Shown here: piece by piece, positions 1 through 6,869 of the stretch
How positions within the stretch are numbered: position 1 is the first letter of the stretch
Layout: each line of letters begins with the position of its first letter
Assembly: GCA_011620605.1 (NCBI GenBank)
Contig: WOYW01000016.1
Span: forward strand, 248,001 to 312,000
DNA from: Bacteroidales bacterium
GTDB lineage: Bacteria > Bacteroidota > Bacteroidia > Bacteroidales > UBA932
Length of the DNA: 64,000 nucleotides
Reading direction: 5' to 3'
Made by a program: the position numbers and the translations under genes
Notes under the pieces: generated by a model
Told to the model about the DNA's origin: nothing
The model's database searches: none
The model's input: only the letters and a program-made list of their open reading frames with translations

Positions 1-693
1 AAGGTGGTCAATGCATTGATCTCGGCCGATAAAGCTAATATTCCCCTGGATTTCAAAATGGCTGCTGCTATTGACCTGGCCGGACGTGACGTGTTCGAGG
101 CTGTACAAATGTCTGTAAACCCCAAAGTGATCAACACCCCACCCGTTTCTGCCGTGGCAAAAGACGGTATCCAGCTCATAGCCAAAGCCCGTGTTACGGT
201 ACGTGCCAGCATCAAACAACTGGTAGGAGGGGCAGGTGAAGAAACCATCCTGGCCCGCGTTGGTGAAGGAATCGTTTCCAGTATCGGTTCAGCAGATTCG
301 CACAAATCCGTGCTGGAGAATCCCGATTACATCTCTAAAGTCGTCCTGGAAAAAGGACTGGACTCGGGAACCGCATTCGAGATCCTTTCCATAGACATTG
401 CCGACATTGACGTAGGCAAGAACATCGGGGCCGTCCTGCAAATGGACCAGGCCAACGCCGATAAGAACATCGCCCAGGCCCGCGCCGAAGAACGCCGCGC
501 CATGGCCGTTGCCCTGGAGCAGGAAATGAAAGCATCTGCACAGGAGGCCCGGGCCAAAGTGATCCTTGCCGAGGCAGAAATTCCTCTGGCAATGGCAGAC
601 GCATTCCGTAAAGGCAACCTGGGAATCATGGATTATTACCGCATGAAAAACATCCAGGCCGATACAGGCATGCGCGAGGAAATTGCAAAATAA
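1..693 (+). CDS. floA: Flotillin-like protein FloA, C-terminal part (5' end outside window)
   Basis: The reading frame is open from the first base and gives about 230 residues, so the N-terminal ~100 residues (membrane anchor and start of the SPFH domain) lie outside the window. The visible part matches the UPF0365/FloA family: an SPFH-type segment containing VIASS-like and [20 protein letters not shown] stretches, then an Ala/Glu/Arg-rich helical region (residues ~150-200) typical of flotillin coiled coils, and the C-terminal segment [18 protein letters not shown]. FloA proteins form membrane microdomain scaffolds; they are inner-membrane associated. The gene ends 42 bp before tRNA-Ser, and the tRNA promoter begins inside its last codons. 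The family call is firm; the precise role in Bacteroidota is not established by the sequence. Confidence 0.9.
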   Translation, partial: KVVNALISADKANIPLDFKMAAAIDLAGRDVFEAVQMSVNPKVINTPPVSAVAKDGIQLIAKARVTVRASIKQLVGGAGEETILARVGEGIVSSIGSADSHKSVLENPDYISKVVLEKGLDSGTAFEILSIDIADIDVGKNIGAVLQMDQANADKNIAQARAEERRAMAVALEQEMKASAQEARAKVILAEAEIPLAMADAFRKGNLGIMDYYRMKNIQADTGMREEIAK

Positions 694-712
694 AATAAAT
701 TATCTACCTTTG
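683..712 (+). promoter_or_regulatory. Bacteroides-type promoter of tRNA-Ser
   Basis: TTG at 683-685 is followed after 19 nt by TACCTTTG at 705-712, an exact fit to the Bacteroidota primary-sigma consensus (TTTG/TTG, N19-21, TAnnTTTG). The tRNA begins 23 nt after the -7 element, leaving a short leader. The -33 element overlaps the last codons of the flotillin gene. Confidence 0.65.
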
Positions 713-735
713 CCCTCCTTAAAAAGCAAAGGTTT

Positions 736-825
736 GGTGAGGTGGGTGAGTGGCTGAAACCACCAGTTTGCTAAACTGACGTACTCGCAAGGGTACCGGG
801 GGTTCGAATCCCCCTCTCACCGCCA
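736..825 (+). tRNA. tRNA-Ser (anticodon GCT)
   Basis: A full class II tRNA folds here. The acceptor stem is 736-742 with 815-821 (one G-T pair), the anticodon GCT is at 770-772 in a TTGCTAA loop, a long variable arm follows, the T arm is 798-814 with TTCGAAT in the loop, and the discriminator base is G822. CCA is encoded at 823-825. GCT reads AGC/AGU serine codons. Confidence 0.95.
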
Positions 826-870
826 AAGAAATAACAAGCCAACCCCAAAGGGGAAAAGCAAAAAAATAAA

Positions 871-905
871 AAAACCGCCTTCAAGCTTGCTTGAGCGGTT
901 TTTTG
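871..905 (+). terminator. Rho-independent terminator after tRNA-Ser
   Basis: AAAACCGC (871-878) pairs with GCGGTTTT (895-902), and an inner TCAAG/CTTGA stem (881-885 with 890-894) closes on a CTTG loop. A T-rich run follows. It sits 45 bp beyond the tRNA. The A-tract on the 5' side means it could also act on leftward transcription. Confidence 0.75.
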
Positions 906-958
906 TTTTTTTTGCTTATGCTGCCGCAAGCAGTCTGGCTTGTTTTTCTTTGGCAGGC

Positions 959-1060
959 CCCCCAATTGGGGATCACGGAGCGAAACAACGTGAAGCGGAG
1001 TAATCCCCAACCGGGGATCACGGAATGAAGTGAAATGCAGTGACGTAATCCCATCGGGGA
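959..1060. repeat. Two tandem REP-like palindromic units
   Basis: Two ~40-nt units share the same ends: GGGGATCACGGA at 968-979 and again at 1013-1024, and TAATCCC(C) at 1001-1008 and 1046-1052. Each unit is an imperfect inverted repeat (GGGGAT...ATCCCC), and the spacer between them (ATCCCC-AACC-GGGGAT, 1003-1018) is itself a hairpin, as is CCCCCAATTGGGG at 959-971. This is the look of REP/BIME-type intergenic elements. No gene is credible in 826-1079. Confidence 0.6.
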
Positions 1061-1079
1061 ACAAAGCCCTATTGCACAC

Positions 1080-1619
1080 TTAATCCTTTACACAACGCAC
1101 ATAAAGCCCATTATCCTTGGTGAAGAAATTGTTCCTGTAAAAATAGATTTCGTCGTAGTAGAGCACCCGGTACCAGGCAGTACTACCGCTTTGCGTAGCG
1201 CTCCAAAATGCGATGGTGGCGGTTATGAATTCAAATGTATTATCATCGGCGTACCGGGTCCCTCCCGGAAGGGCCGAGAACCCGGACATGTTTCTGTCTT
1301 CGGTATAATCGGTATTACCCGGGACTCCATCATCTTCTGAAGAAAACCATCCATTATCACTTGCCAAAGATTTGGCTATTTTATTACCTTCTGTAGTCCC
1401 GTCATAATTGTGGCCGTTGGCAATCAAGTATTCTTCCAATTGTGTCCATTCATCATCACTTGGCAAATGCCACCCTTCGGGGCAGGCCGTCATGGCTGCC
1501 GGCCAGTTGTATAACACGCCATAAGTGCTATAATTATACGTTTCTTTGGCTGCCGTCACATCTGTTCCTTCGTATCCAGAGTTTGGTGCGCACGAAATGG
1601 AGTTTGGTGCGCCAAAATT
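1080..1619 (-). pseudogene. FISUMP-domain protein fragment (5'-truncated)
   Basis: Translation gives the C-terminal part of the Fibrobacter succinogenes major paralogous (FISUMP) domain: YGVLYNWPAAM, then CPEGWHLPSDDEWTQLEEYL, GNKIAKSLAS, FSALPGGTRY, FWSAT and the final LYVRCVKD. Members are normally larger surface proteins with a signal peptide or lipobox. Here the frame can be read back to a stop at 1620-1622 with no ATG; a GTG at 1557-1559 is the only nearby start and would begin inside the domain. The 60 bp upstream carries a duplicated GAGTTTGGTGCGC motif instead of the expected WMAENL-type N-terminal part of the domain. I read this as a remnant whose 5' end was lost to a rearrangement. 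It could still be expressed as a short protein, but no export signal remains. Confidence 0.65.
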
Positions 1620-1693
1620 TCAGCATGCCAATACAAAGCGTTGTCAATCAGTGTTTTGTGATTTTTAGGTTTTAGTTGGCGCAGTCAAACTCC
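1598..1693. repeat. Imperfect terminal inverted repeat around 66 bp (possible IS/MITE footprint)
   Basis: GGAGTTTGGTGCGCC (1599-1613) recurs in inverted form as GGCGCAGTCAAACTCC (1678-1693), differing by one substitution and one indel. A second direct copy of GAGTTTGGTGCGC lies at about 1579-1591. The interior is AT-rich and non-coding. The arrangement suggests ends of a mobile element from which the transposase is gone, located exactly where the FISUMP fragment loses its 5' part. Confidence 0.4.
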
Positions 1694-1695
1694 AT

Positions 1696-2043
1696 TTACC
1701 TTGTGTTTAGCAGGACTTTTACCCGGCTTTTCTGGTCAGAGGAGACTTCCCTGACATCTGTCGGGATCGCAGAAGGATCCACTTCTATGGCCAGGTAACA
1801 TTTTTTTGGAGACAGATCTTTACTTTTGGGAATATAAATCTCTGTAAGAAAATCATAATCCAACACTTCGGAAATGGTCAATAACAGATCTATGTCAATG
1901 CTTTTCCGGTGAAAGATATCGTATATGGTTGTGCGGGAACGGTTAATAAGTATGGCAAATTCAGAAATGGACAGTTTACATTCCTTGACTTTCTGCTCAA
2001 TAATTTTACCAATAAAAATTTCAGACCTGTGATTTTTATTCAT
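1696..2043 (-). CDS. XRE-type helix-turn-helix protein
   Basis: This 115-residue protein has a predicted helix-turn-helix at residues ~24-60 (LSISEFAILINRSRTTIYDIF followed by IDIDLLLTISEVLDYDFL), the arrangement of Cro/C1-type DNA-binding domains common as small solo regulators in Bacteroidota. The C-terminal 40 residues are basic/acidic and resemble nothing I recognise. The ATG at 2043 gives the expected length. It is transcribed in the same direction as the upstream LytTR regulator gene but is separated from it by 109 bp containing a dyad (2113-2139). Its target is unknown; autoregulation is plausible by analogy only. Confidence 0.75.
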   Translation of the reverse strand: MNKNHRSEIFIGKIIEQKVKECKLSISEFAILINRSRTTIYDIFHRKSIDIDLLLTISEVLDYDFLTEIYIPKSKDLSPKKCYLAIEVDPSAIPTDVREVSSDQKSRVKVLLNTR

Positions 2044-2112
2044 GGCTTTATGTGATTTATAATCAGAGCCTTTAATTTAGCCATTTTAACCTTCAAAAGG
2101 TACAGTAAATTT

Positions 2113-2139
2113 GATTTCGGTAGATATTTCTTTGAAATC
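2113..2139. promoter_or_regulatory. Dyad symmetry upstream of the XRE gene
   Basis: GATTTC (2113-2118) and GAAATC (2134-2139) form an inverted repeat, and ATTTC-TTT-GAAAT (2126-2138) forms a second, nested one. Its position between a regulator gene and the gene upstream would suit an operator, but there is no direct evidence of binding. Confidence 0.3.
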
Positions 2140-2152
2140 GGTCAATTTTCAG

Positions 2153-2917
2153 TCAGATCAGGATCCCGTTTTGTCTCAAAAACTGAATAAAATCCTCTTT
2201 TCTGGCACGTGCCACAGGTATCAATGATTTTTCGGAATCATCCATCATCAGGTTCAGTCCGTTATCGTAGATCATTTGCCGGATGTAGTTGATATTAATT
2301 AAATGCTGGTTATGGACCCTGTAAAAGAGAGCTTTCCCCTGAAAGAGGTCTTCAAAATACGAGATTCCCTTTGAAGTTAACGTTTTTATAACTTCCTTGT
2401 CCGCTTTATAAAACACCTCGGTATAGGCATTATCCGAATGCAACCGGATGATGTCTTTCAATTTCACAAACAGGAAACAGCCCTTATCATAAAGCGCTAC
2501 TTTTTGCTCTTCGCTGTTGTTTTTAAAATTTTCCAGGAGCGTTTGTATCTTTTTTGCTCCAGTTTTTAGTTTGTAACGCGCCAGTGCCTCTGTCAGTTTG
2601 TCCACACTAACAGGCTTTTCAATATAATCAAGAGCTGCCGTTTTTATGGCCCTGATCGCATATTGCTCATATGCTGTAGTAAAGATCACTTCGAAATCTT
2701 TTCTTTTTACCATTTCCAGCACATCAAATCCGCTAAACGGCCCCATTTCAACATCCAAAAAAACCAGATGCGGTTTAAGCGTATCTATCTTTTTAACAGC
2801 ATCCGGCACATTCGTGCAAATAGCTTCTATCTGAACGTTCTTAAAATTCTCATGAAGGATCTTAGCCAGAGATTCGACGTGCATCAAATCATCTTCCACA
2901 ATTATTGTCTTTATCAT
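2153..2917 (-). CDS. LytTR-family response regulator
   Basis: Residues 1-120 form a CheY-like receiver: acidic pair D9-D10 (VEDD), phospho-acceptor D55 in LVFLDVEMG, T in IFTTAYEQYA and the conserved Lys in YIEKPVS. Residues ~145-254 form a LytTR DNA-binding domain (IRLHSDNAYTEVFYKAD, the FYRVHNQHLININYI core). The 254-residue length is standard. The start codon overlaps the stop of the sensor kinase gene by ATGA (2914-2917), so the two are translationally coupled and form a LytS/LytR-like two-component system. Targets are unknown. Confidence 0.92.
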   Translation of the reverse strand: MIKTIIVEDDLMHVESLAKILHENFKNVQIEAICTNVPDAVKKIDTLKPHLVFLDVEMGPFSGFDVLEMVKRKDFEVIFTTAYEQYAIRAIKTAALDYIEKPVSVDKLTEALARYKLKTGAKKIQTLLENFKNNSEEQKVALYDKGCFLFVKLKDIIRLHSDNAYTEVFYKADKEVIKTLTSKGISYFEDLFQGKALFYRVHNQHLININYIRQMIYDNGLNLMMDDSEKSLIPVARARKEDFIQFLRQNGILI

Positions 2918-5199
2918 GCTGCAAGTATGTAGGGTAGTTGTAAAGAGACCAAAGTCCCTGTTGTATTGTTTTCTTCATTGTTTAGATCCCCTATGGAATA
3001 GGAATACTCCGAACGCGTCATCTGGTTAATCAGCCGCAATCTGTCTTCAGTCAGTTTCAGGCCGAGTGATTCTTTTTTAAAGCCCGAGACAGACATTTGG
3101 TCTTTCTTTGTTGAAAAGCCAATGCCGTTATCCGTGATCTCGCAATGCAGCTTTCCCTCTTCGGCCTGCAGCCTGATCCGGATGTGGTATTCTTTGCCGT
3201 CCTGCACAAATCCATGTTTAATGGAATTTTCCACGAAAGGCTGCAGGATCAGAGGCGGCACCATGGTTGTCACGGGATCTATCTGGCTGTCCGTTTCAAT
3301 ACTATATGAGAAATCATGCGTATGCCGCATTTTTTCCAGGTCCATATACAGACGCAAAATGTCCAGTTCCCTTTCCAACGGGATCTCTTTTTTGCTCATG
3401 CCCTCCAGCATCATGCGGATCAAATCGGAAAATTTCCTTAAACAGGTCATGGATTCCTTTACTTTGGACTGACCAAGCAGGTATTCCACCGTATGCACGC
3501 AATTGAAAATAAAATGAGGGTTTAACTGGAAATTGATGGCTTTCATATTCGTTTCCACCAACTGACGGCTTAACTCCGCTGCTTCCTGTTTCAAACGTGC
3601 CTCTTCCTTCTTTTTCCTGTTCCTGTAACTGATCAGTATGTAATAAGTAATAACCCCACCGGCTAAAAAGATCAAGACAAAACCAATAATTAAAAACATT
3701 TTCTCTCTTTTCTCCTGCTGCAGTTTCTGCTCCCGCACCTGCTCATTCAGAGTCAGAATATCTATCTGGGTTCTCTGGTATTCCCTTTCTGTATTGGCCA
3801 GTTGCAGGTTCTGCCGGAATTTTTCATGCTCTATGGCAGCCTGCATCAGTTCCAGATTGGCTATACGGTGCTCCTGAGTCAGTTTATCCAGGTCATGCTG
3901 TCTTTTCTCTTTTTCCAGGTTCAATAACGCTATTTCTTTTTCTTTCTTCTCCGAATCGTATTTCTCCTGCATTTCTGCTATTGCCCTGACTGTTTGTTCA
4001 TTGAAAACAGAATCTTTTAATGCGATATACTTTGCCAAATACACATCAACACTGTCCGGTTCATTTAAACGGGCAAACAACCTCACATATCCCTGGAACA
4101 AACGAGACAAGTTGTTTTTGTTTTCACTTTTGTACATTATCAGTTCTGCTTTTTTGCAATATTTCAGAGCCGTTTGATAATCCTTTTTTGCATAATAAAT
4201 ATCAGATATACCACATAAATAAAAATCGATATCTGCTTTGTCTCCTGATTCATTGGCATGGTCAAGACATTTTTGTAAAGTCTCCAACGCTTTGTCAAAT
4301 TCTTTCTTTTCACAATAGAGACGTCCAAGTTGTCCATTTATAAGATTTACAAAATAGTCATTCCCCAACGCGGATAATATGTCCAGGGCTTCCTCTAATG
4401 CCTCAATGGATTTCCCGGGTTCTCCTGATTCATCATAAACAAGTGCCAACCTGTACAACGACACCCCTATACCGTTCTGATCACCCATTCTTTCAAATAT
4501 TTCCTTTGCTTGCTGAGCGTATTGTATTGATTTATCATATTGCTTTAATTGTCTGTAGACTGAAGATATGTTTACAACAGAATATGCCATGTAATATTCT
4601 TCGTGGTTTTCTTCAAAAATAGTATTGGCTTTGAGATAGTATTGAAGTGCCTGTTCATAATCCGATTTCAAGTTATGGATATTTCCTATCCACACATACC
4701 CGCTTGCCAGGCTGATCATTTCTCCTGCATTCAGATAGATATCATTTGATTTCATACGCAGATCCAGTGCCTTGTCAAATTCTCCCTTGTGAACCAGTAT
4801 CATACTGATATTATCCACGGAACTTGCAATACCCAGGGTGTCGTCAATAGCTGTAACCACATCCAAACGCTTTTCAAAGTGAACCATCGCAGAATCAAAT
4901 TTTCCCATACTATGATAAGCAATTCCAATTTGGTTCAGACAAATGCTTATTCCTTTGTCCGATCCCAATTCCTTTGATAATTCCAATCCCTGCTCTGCAT
5001 ATTCAAGAGATATTGAAAGATCAATATTTTCGTAAAGTTCTGATAAAGTGTTCAACGCCATTACTTTTGTTAAATCAGCAGGTGCATTCTCTATAACATT
5101 GATCAACGAATCAATTTTCTGCTGCTGGGCGTGCAGTTTCCCTGAAACCGGACAGAACAAAAACAGAAACCAGAATAGTGAAAAAACTATTTTATTCAT
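2914..5199 (-). CDS. TPR-containing LytS-type sensor histidine kinase
   Basis: This 761-residue protein begins with a signal peptide (residues 1-24, ending around LHAQ). A periplasmic array of TPR repeats follows (~25-390, with repeated YYLKANTIFEE / ALEYCKKAEL-like helices), then a long coiled coil (~400-500), one membrane helix (~503-525), and a cytoplasmic His_kinase/HATPase_c module. The kinase has the LytS-family phospho-histidine motif LNPHFIFN, the N box PFVENSIKHG and the G1 box DNGIGF. The layout is usual for Bacteroidota one-TM sensors, in which the TPR part probably senses a protein or envelope ligand. Its gene is co-transcribed with, and overlaps, the LytTR regulator gene. The signal is not evident from the sequence. 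Confidence 0.9.
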   Translation of the reverse strand: MNKIVFSLFWFLFLFCPVSGKLHAQQQKIDSLINVIENAPADLTKVMALNTLSELYENIDLSISLEYAEQGLELSKELGSDKGISICLNQIGIAYHSMGKFDSAMVHFEKRLDVVTAIDDTLGIASSVDNISMILVHKGEFDKALDLRMKSNDIYLNAGEMISLASGYVWIGNIHNLKSDYEQALQYYLKANTIFEENHEEYYMAYSVVNISSVYRQLKQYDKSIQYAQQAKEIFERMGDQNGIGVSLYRLALVYDESGEPGKSIEALEEALDILSALGNDYFVNLINGQLGRLYCEKKEFDKALETLQKCLDHANESGDKADIDFYLCGISDIYYAKKDYQTALKYCKKAELIMYKSENKNNLSRLFQGYVRLFARLNEPDSVDVYLAKYIALKDSVFNEQTVRAIAEMQEKYDSEKKEKEIALLNLEKEKRQHDLDKLTQEHRIANLELMQAAIEHEKFRQNLQLANTEREYQRTQIDILTLNEQVREQKLQQEKREKMFLIIGFVLIFLAGGVITYYILISYRNRKKKEEARLKQEAAELSRQLVETNMKAINFQLNPHFIFNCVHTVEYLLGQSKVKESMTCLRKFSDLIRMMLEGMSKKEIPLERELDILRLYMDLEKMRHTHDFSYSIETDSQIDPVTTMVPPLILQPFVENSIKHGFVQDGKEYHIRIRLQAEEGKLHCEITDNGIGFSTKKDQMSVSGFKKESLGLKLTEDRLRLINQMTRSEYSYSIGDLNNEENNTTGTLVSLQLPYILAA

Positions 5200-5525
5200 A
5201 AAAAATTTACACGGATAATTCTAATAAATCTAGTGTTTGTATGGTTTCCAGAACAGAATAAACGCTCGTATTATATTGCAACTAATTTCAGCACAATATA
5301 AAAGTTCTTAAAATTGGACAAATTTCCGGTATGAAACAATATTAACGTGTCGAAAAAACAAACGTTATTGTTTGTATTTTCTGACACTTACGCATTTATA
5401 TCTAAATTCTTGCTACACGTTTTGCTGCCCTAATGGCATACCTGCACTCTGGCAGATATTTTGTACCTTTAGTGATCTTACTCAACGCGCAAAAGCGTAC
5501 ATTACTAAATATCTAACATAAACAA
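5200..5525. other. Divergent intergenic region, 326 bp
   Basis: AT-rich region between the leftward kinase gene and the rightward DUF2249 gene, which must hold promoters for both. I see an inverted repeat ACAAAC-GTTATT-GTTTGT (5358-5375) and a -7-like TACCTTTA (5473-5480), but no convincing -33 partner. No coding potential or RNA gene was recognised. Confidence 0.4.
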
Positions 5526-6136
5526 ATGGAAAAAGACTGGTTACAAAATAAAGATTCATTCCCCGAATTTGACGTCAGACCTATAAAAGGAAACTTTCTG
5601 CCTGCAATCATAAAAAAAGCAAAGGCCGTAGAAAAAAACGGCGGGATCACCATCATTCAGAATTTCGAGCCTATACCACTGTATGGGTCCATGAAAAATC
5701 TGGGGTTTGAATATTTCACAGAAAAAAAAGAAGAAGGACTTTATCACAGTTATTTCTTCCGGAAGGAAATCCTGTACAAAGCCGATGAAGAGCTTCCGCT
5801 CAAACCTATTGTCATGCCTCGTTATGCCGAGATCGATCCCGCACTGGCCGGTTTGACGGTAAATTTCTGGGACAATATCTGGAATAAGGAGAATCCCGCC
5901 ATTGAACTCAAATACAAACTGTTATTGTCTTTGACAAATGCCGTGGGCGCCGGAAGGATCAGGCAGGTAACCAGGGAATTGGTCATTTTTCCTCGGAAAT
6001 TGCGCAATCTTCACTCTTTAAGGCATACAGACTCATTAAAGAAATGGAAAAATCGGGAAAAACGCATAGCGAGATCATGGCTGTTATGACAGAAAAATTC
6101 AGCGAAAAGAACCCGGAAACGGGATTTAATAATTAA
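5526..6136 (+). pseudogene. DUF2249 / carboxymuconolactone-decarboxylase-like protein, internally deleted and frameshifted
   Basis: The ATG at 5526 opens a frame with a DUF2249 domain (residues ~15-85: DVRPIKGNFLPAI, FEPIPLYGSMKNLGFEY) followed by a linker and the start of an AhpD/carboxymuconolactone-decarboxylase-like helical domain (LLSLTNAVGAGRIRQ). After R-Q the frame continues as TRELV and then runs out of recognisable sequence to a stop at 6089. The family-like C-terminus (NQGIGHFSSEI, LFKAYRLIKEMEKSGK, EKNPETG) is in another frame and ends at 6136. At 5966-5985 the same bases read family-like in both frames, so a segment of roughly 20-30 codons appears to have been lost between short repeats. 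The family is poorly characterised. The gene directly precedes the SOD gene. Confidence 0.65.
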
Positions 6137-6147
6137 AAAACACAATT

Positions 6148-6852
6148 ATGAGAACACTACTACTGACACTTAGCCTTGTCCTGGCAGGATTGCTGGGCAA
6201 GCCATATTCCCTTAACGCACAAATCACATCCCAGAGTTTTGTTTTTCAAGACCTTCCTTATGATTACGATGCATTGGAACCCTACATAGACGCAACCACC
6301 ATGGAGATCCATTATTCGCGTCATCACAGGGCGTATTACAACAATTTTTTGAATGCCGTTAATGGCACCGGGATGGAAAAAATGGCCATAGAAGACATTT
6401 TTGGCAACATCAGCTCATACCCTCCGGCAGTAAGAAACAACGGAGGCGGTTATTACAACCACACCCTGTTTTGGGAGAACATGACTCCCCAGACAGGCGG
6501 AAAACCCTCCGGAAAACTGGAAAAAGCCATTAAAAAAACATTCGGGTCCACAGAAGCCTTCAAAGAAGTGTTTGCAAAGGCAGGAGCCACCCGCTTTGGA
6601 AGCGGCTGGGCCTGGTTGAGTCTGGACAAACAGGGCGACCTTTTTGTCAGCTCCACCCCAAACCAGGACAATCCTTTGATGGATTTGGCCGAACAGCGGG
6701 GAATTCCCCTTTTGGCAATGGACGTCTGGGAGCACGCATATTACTTGAAATACCAAAACAAACGAGCCGACTATATTGAGGCTTTTTGGAATGTTATCAA
6801 TTGGAAAGAAGTAGAAAAACGATATGAAAAAGCTCTTAAACAGCTGAAATAA
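6148..6852 (+). CDS. sod: Exported Mn/Fe superoxide dismutase
   Basis: Dismutates superoxide. The protein has a 25-residue N-terminal signal peptide (hydrophobic core LLLTLSLVLAGLL, cleavage near LNAQ), which cytoplasmic bacterial SodA/SodB lack. The four metal ligands are all present: H55 in MEIHYSRHH, H105 in YYNHTLFW, and D192 and H196 in MDVWEHAYYLKY. At the site where Fe-SODs have a Gln (AAQxWNH) this protein has Gly (GGGYYNH), and it carries Gln173 in PNQDNPLM, the Mn-SOD/cambialistic pattern. It probably works in the periplasm or outside the cell. It starts 11 bp after the broken DUF2249 gene and is followed 17 bp later by the GH15 gene, so the three may be one transcript. Confidence 0.93.
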   Translation: MRTLLLTLSLVLAGLLGKPYSLNAQITSQSFVFQDLPYDYDALEPYIDATTMEIHYSRHHRAYYNNFLNAVNGTGMEKMAIEDIFGNISSYPPAVRNNGGGYYNHTLFWENMTPQTGGKPSGKLEKAIKKTFGSTEAFKEVFAKAGATRFGSGWAWLSLDKQGDLFVSSTPNQDNPLMDLAEQRGIPLLAMDVWEHAYYLKYQNKRADYIEAFWNVINWKEVEKRYEKALKQLK

Positions 6853-6869
6853 AACCATAAACGAACCCT

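Noticed and set aside
771-1079. Leftward 102-codon frame with C-terminal GGERGIRTPG-like sequence
   Set aside because: Its C-terminal end is the antisense of tRNA-Ser and the rest is antisense to the terminator and REP-like repeats. This is a well-known artefactual peptide from reverse-read tRNA-Ser genes.
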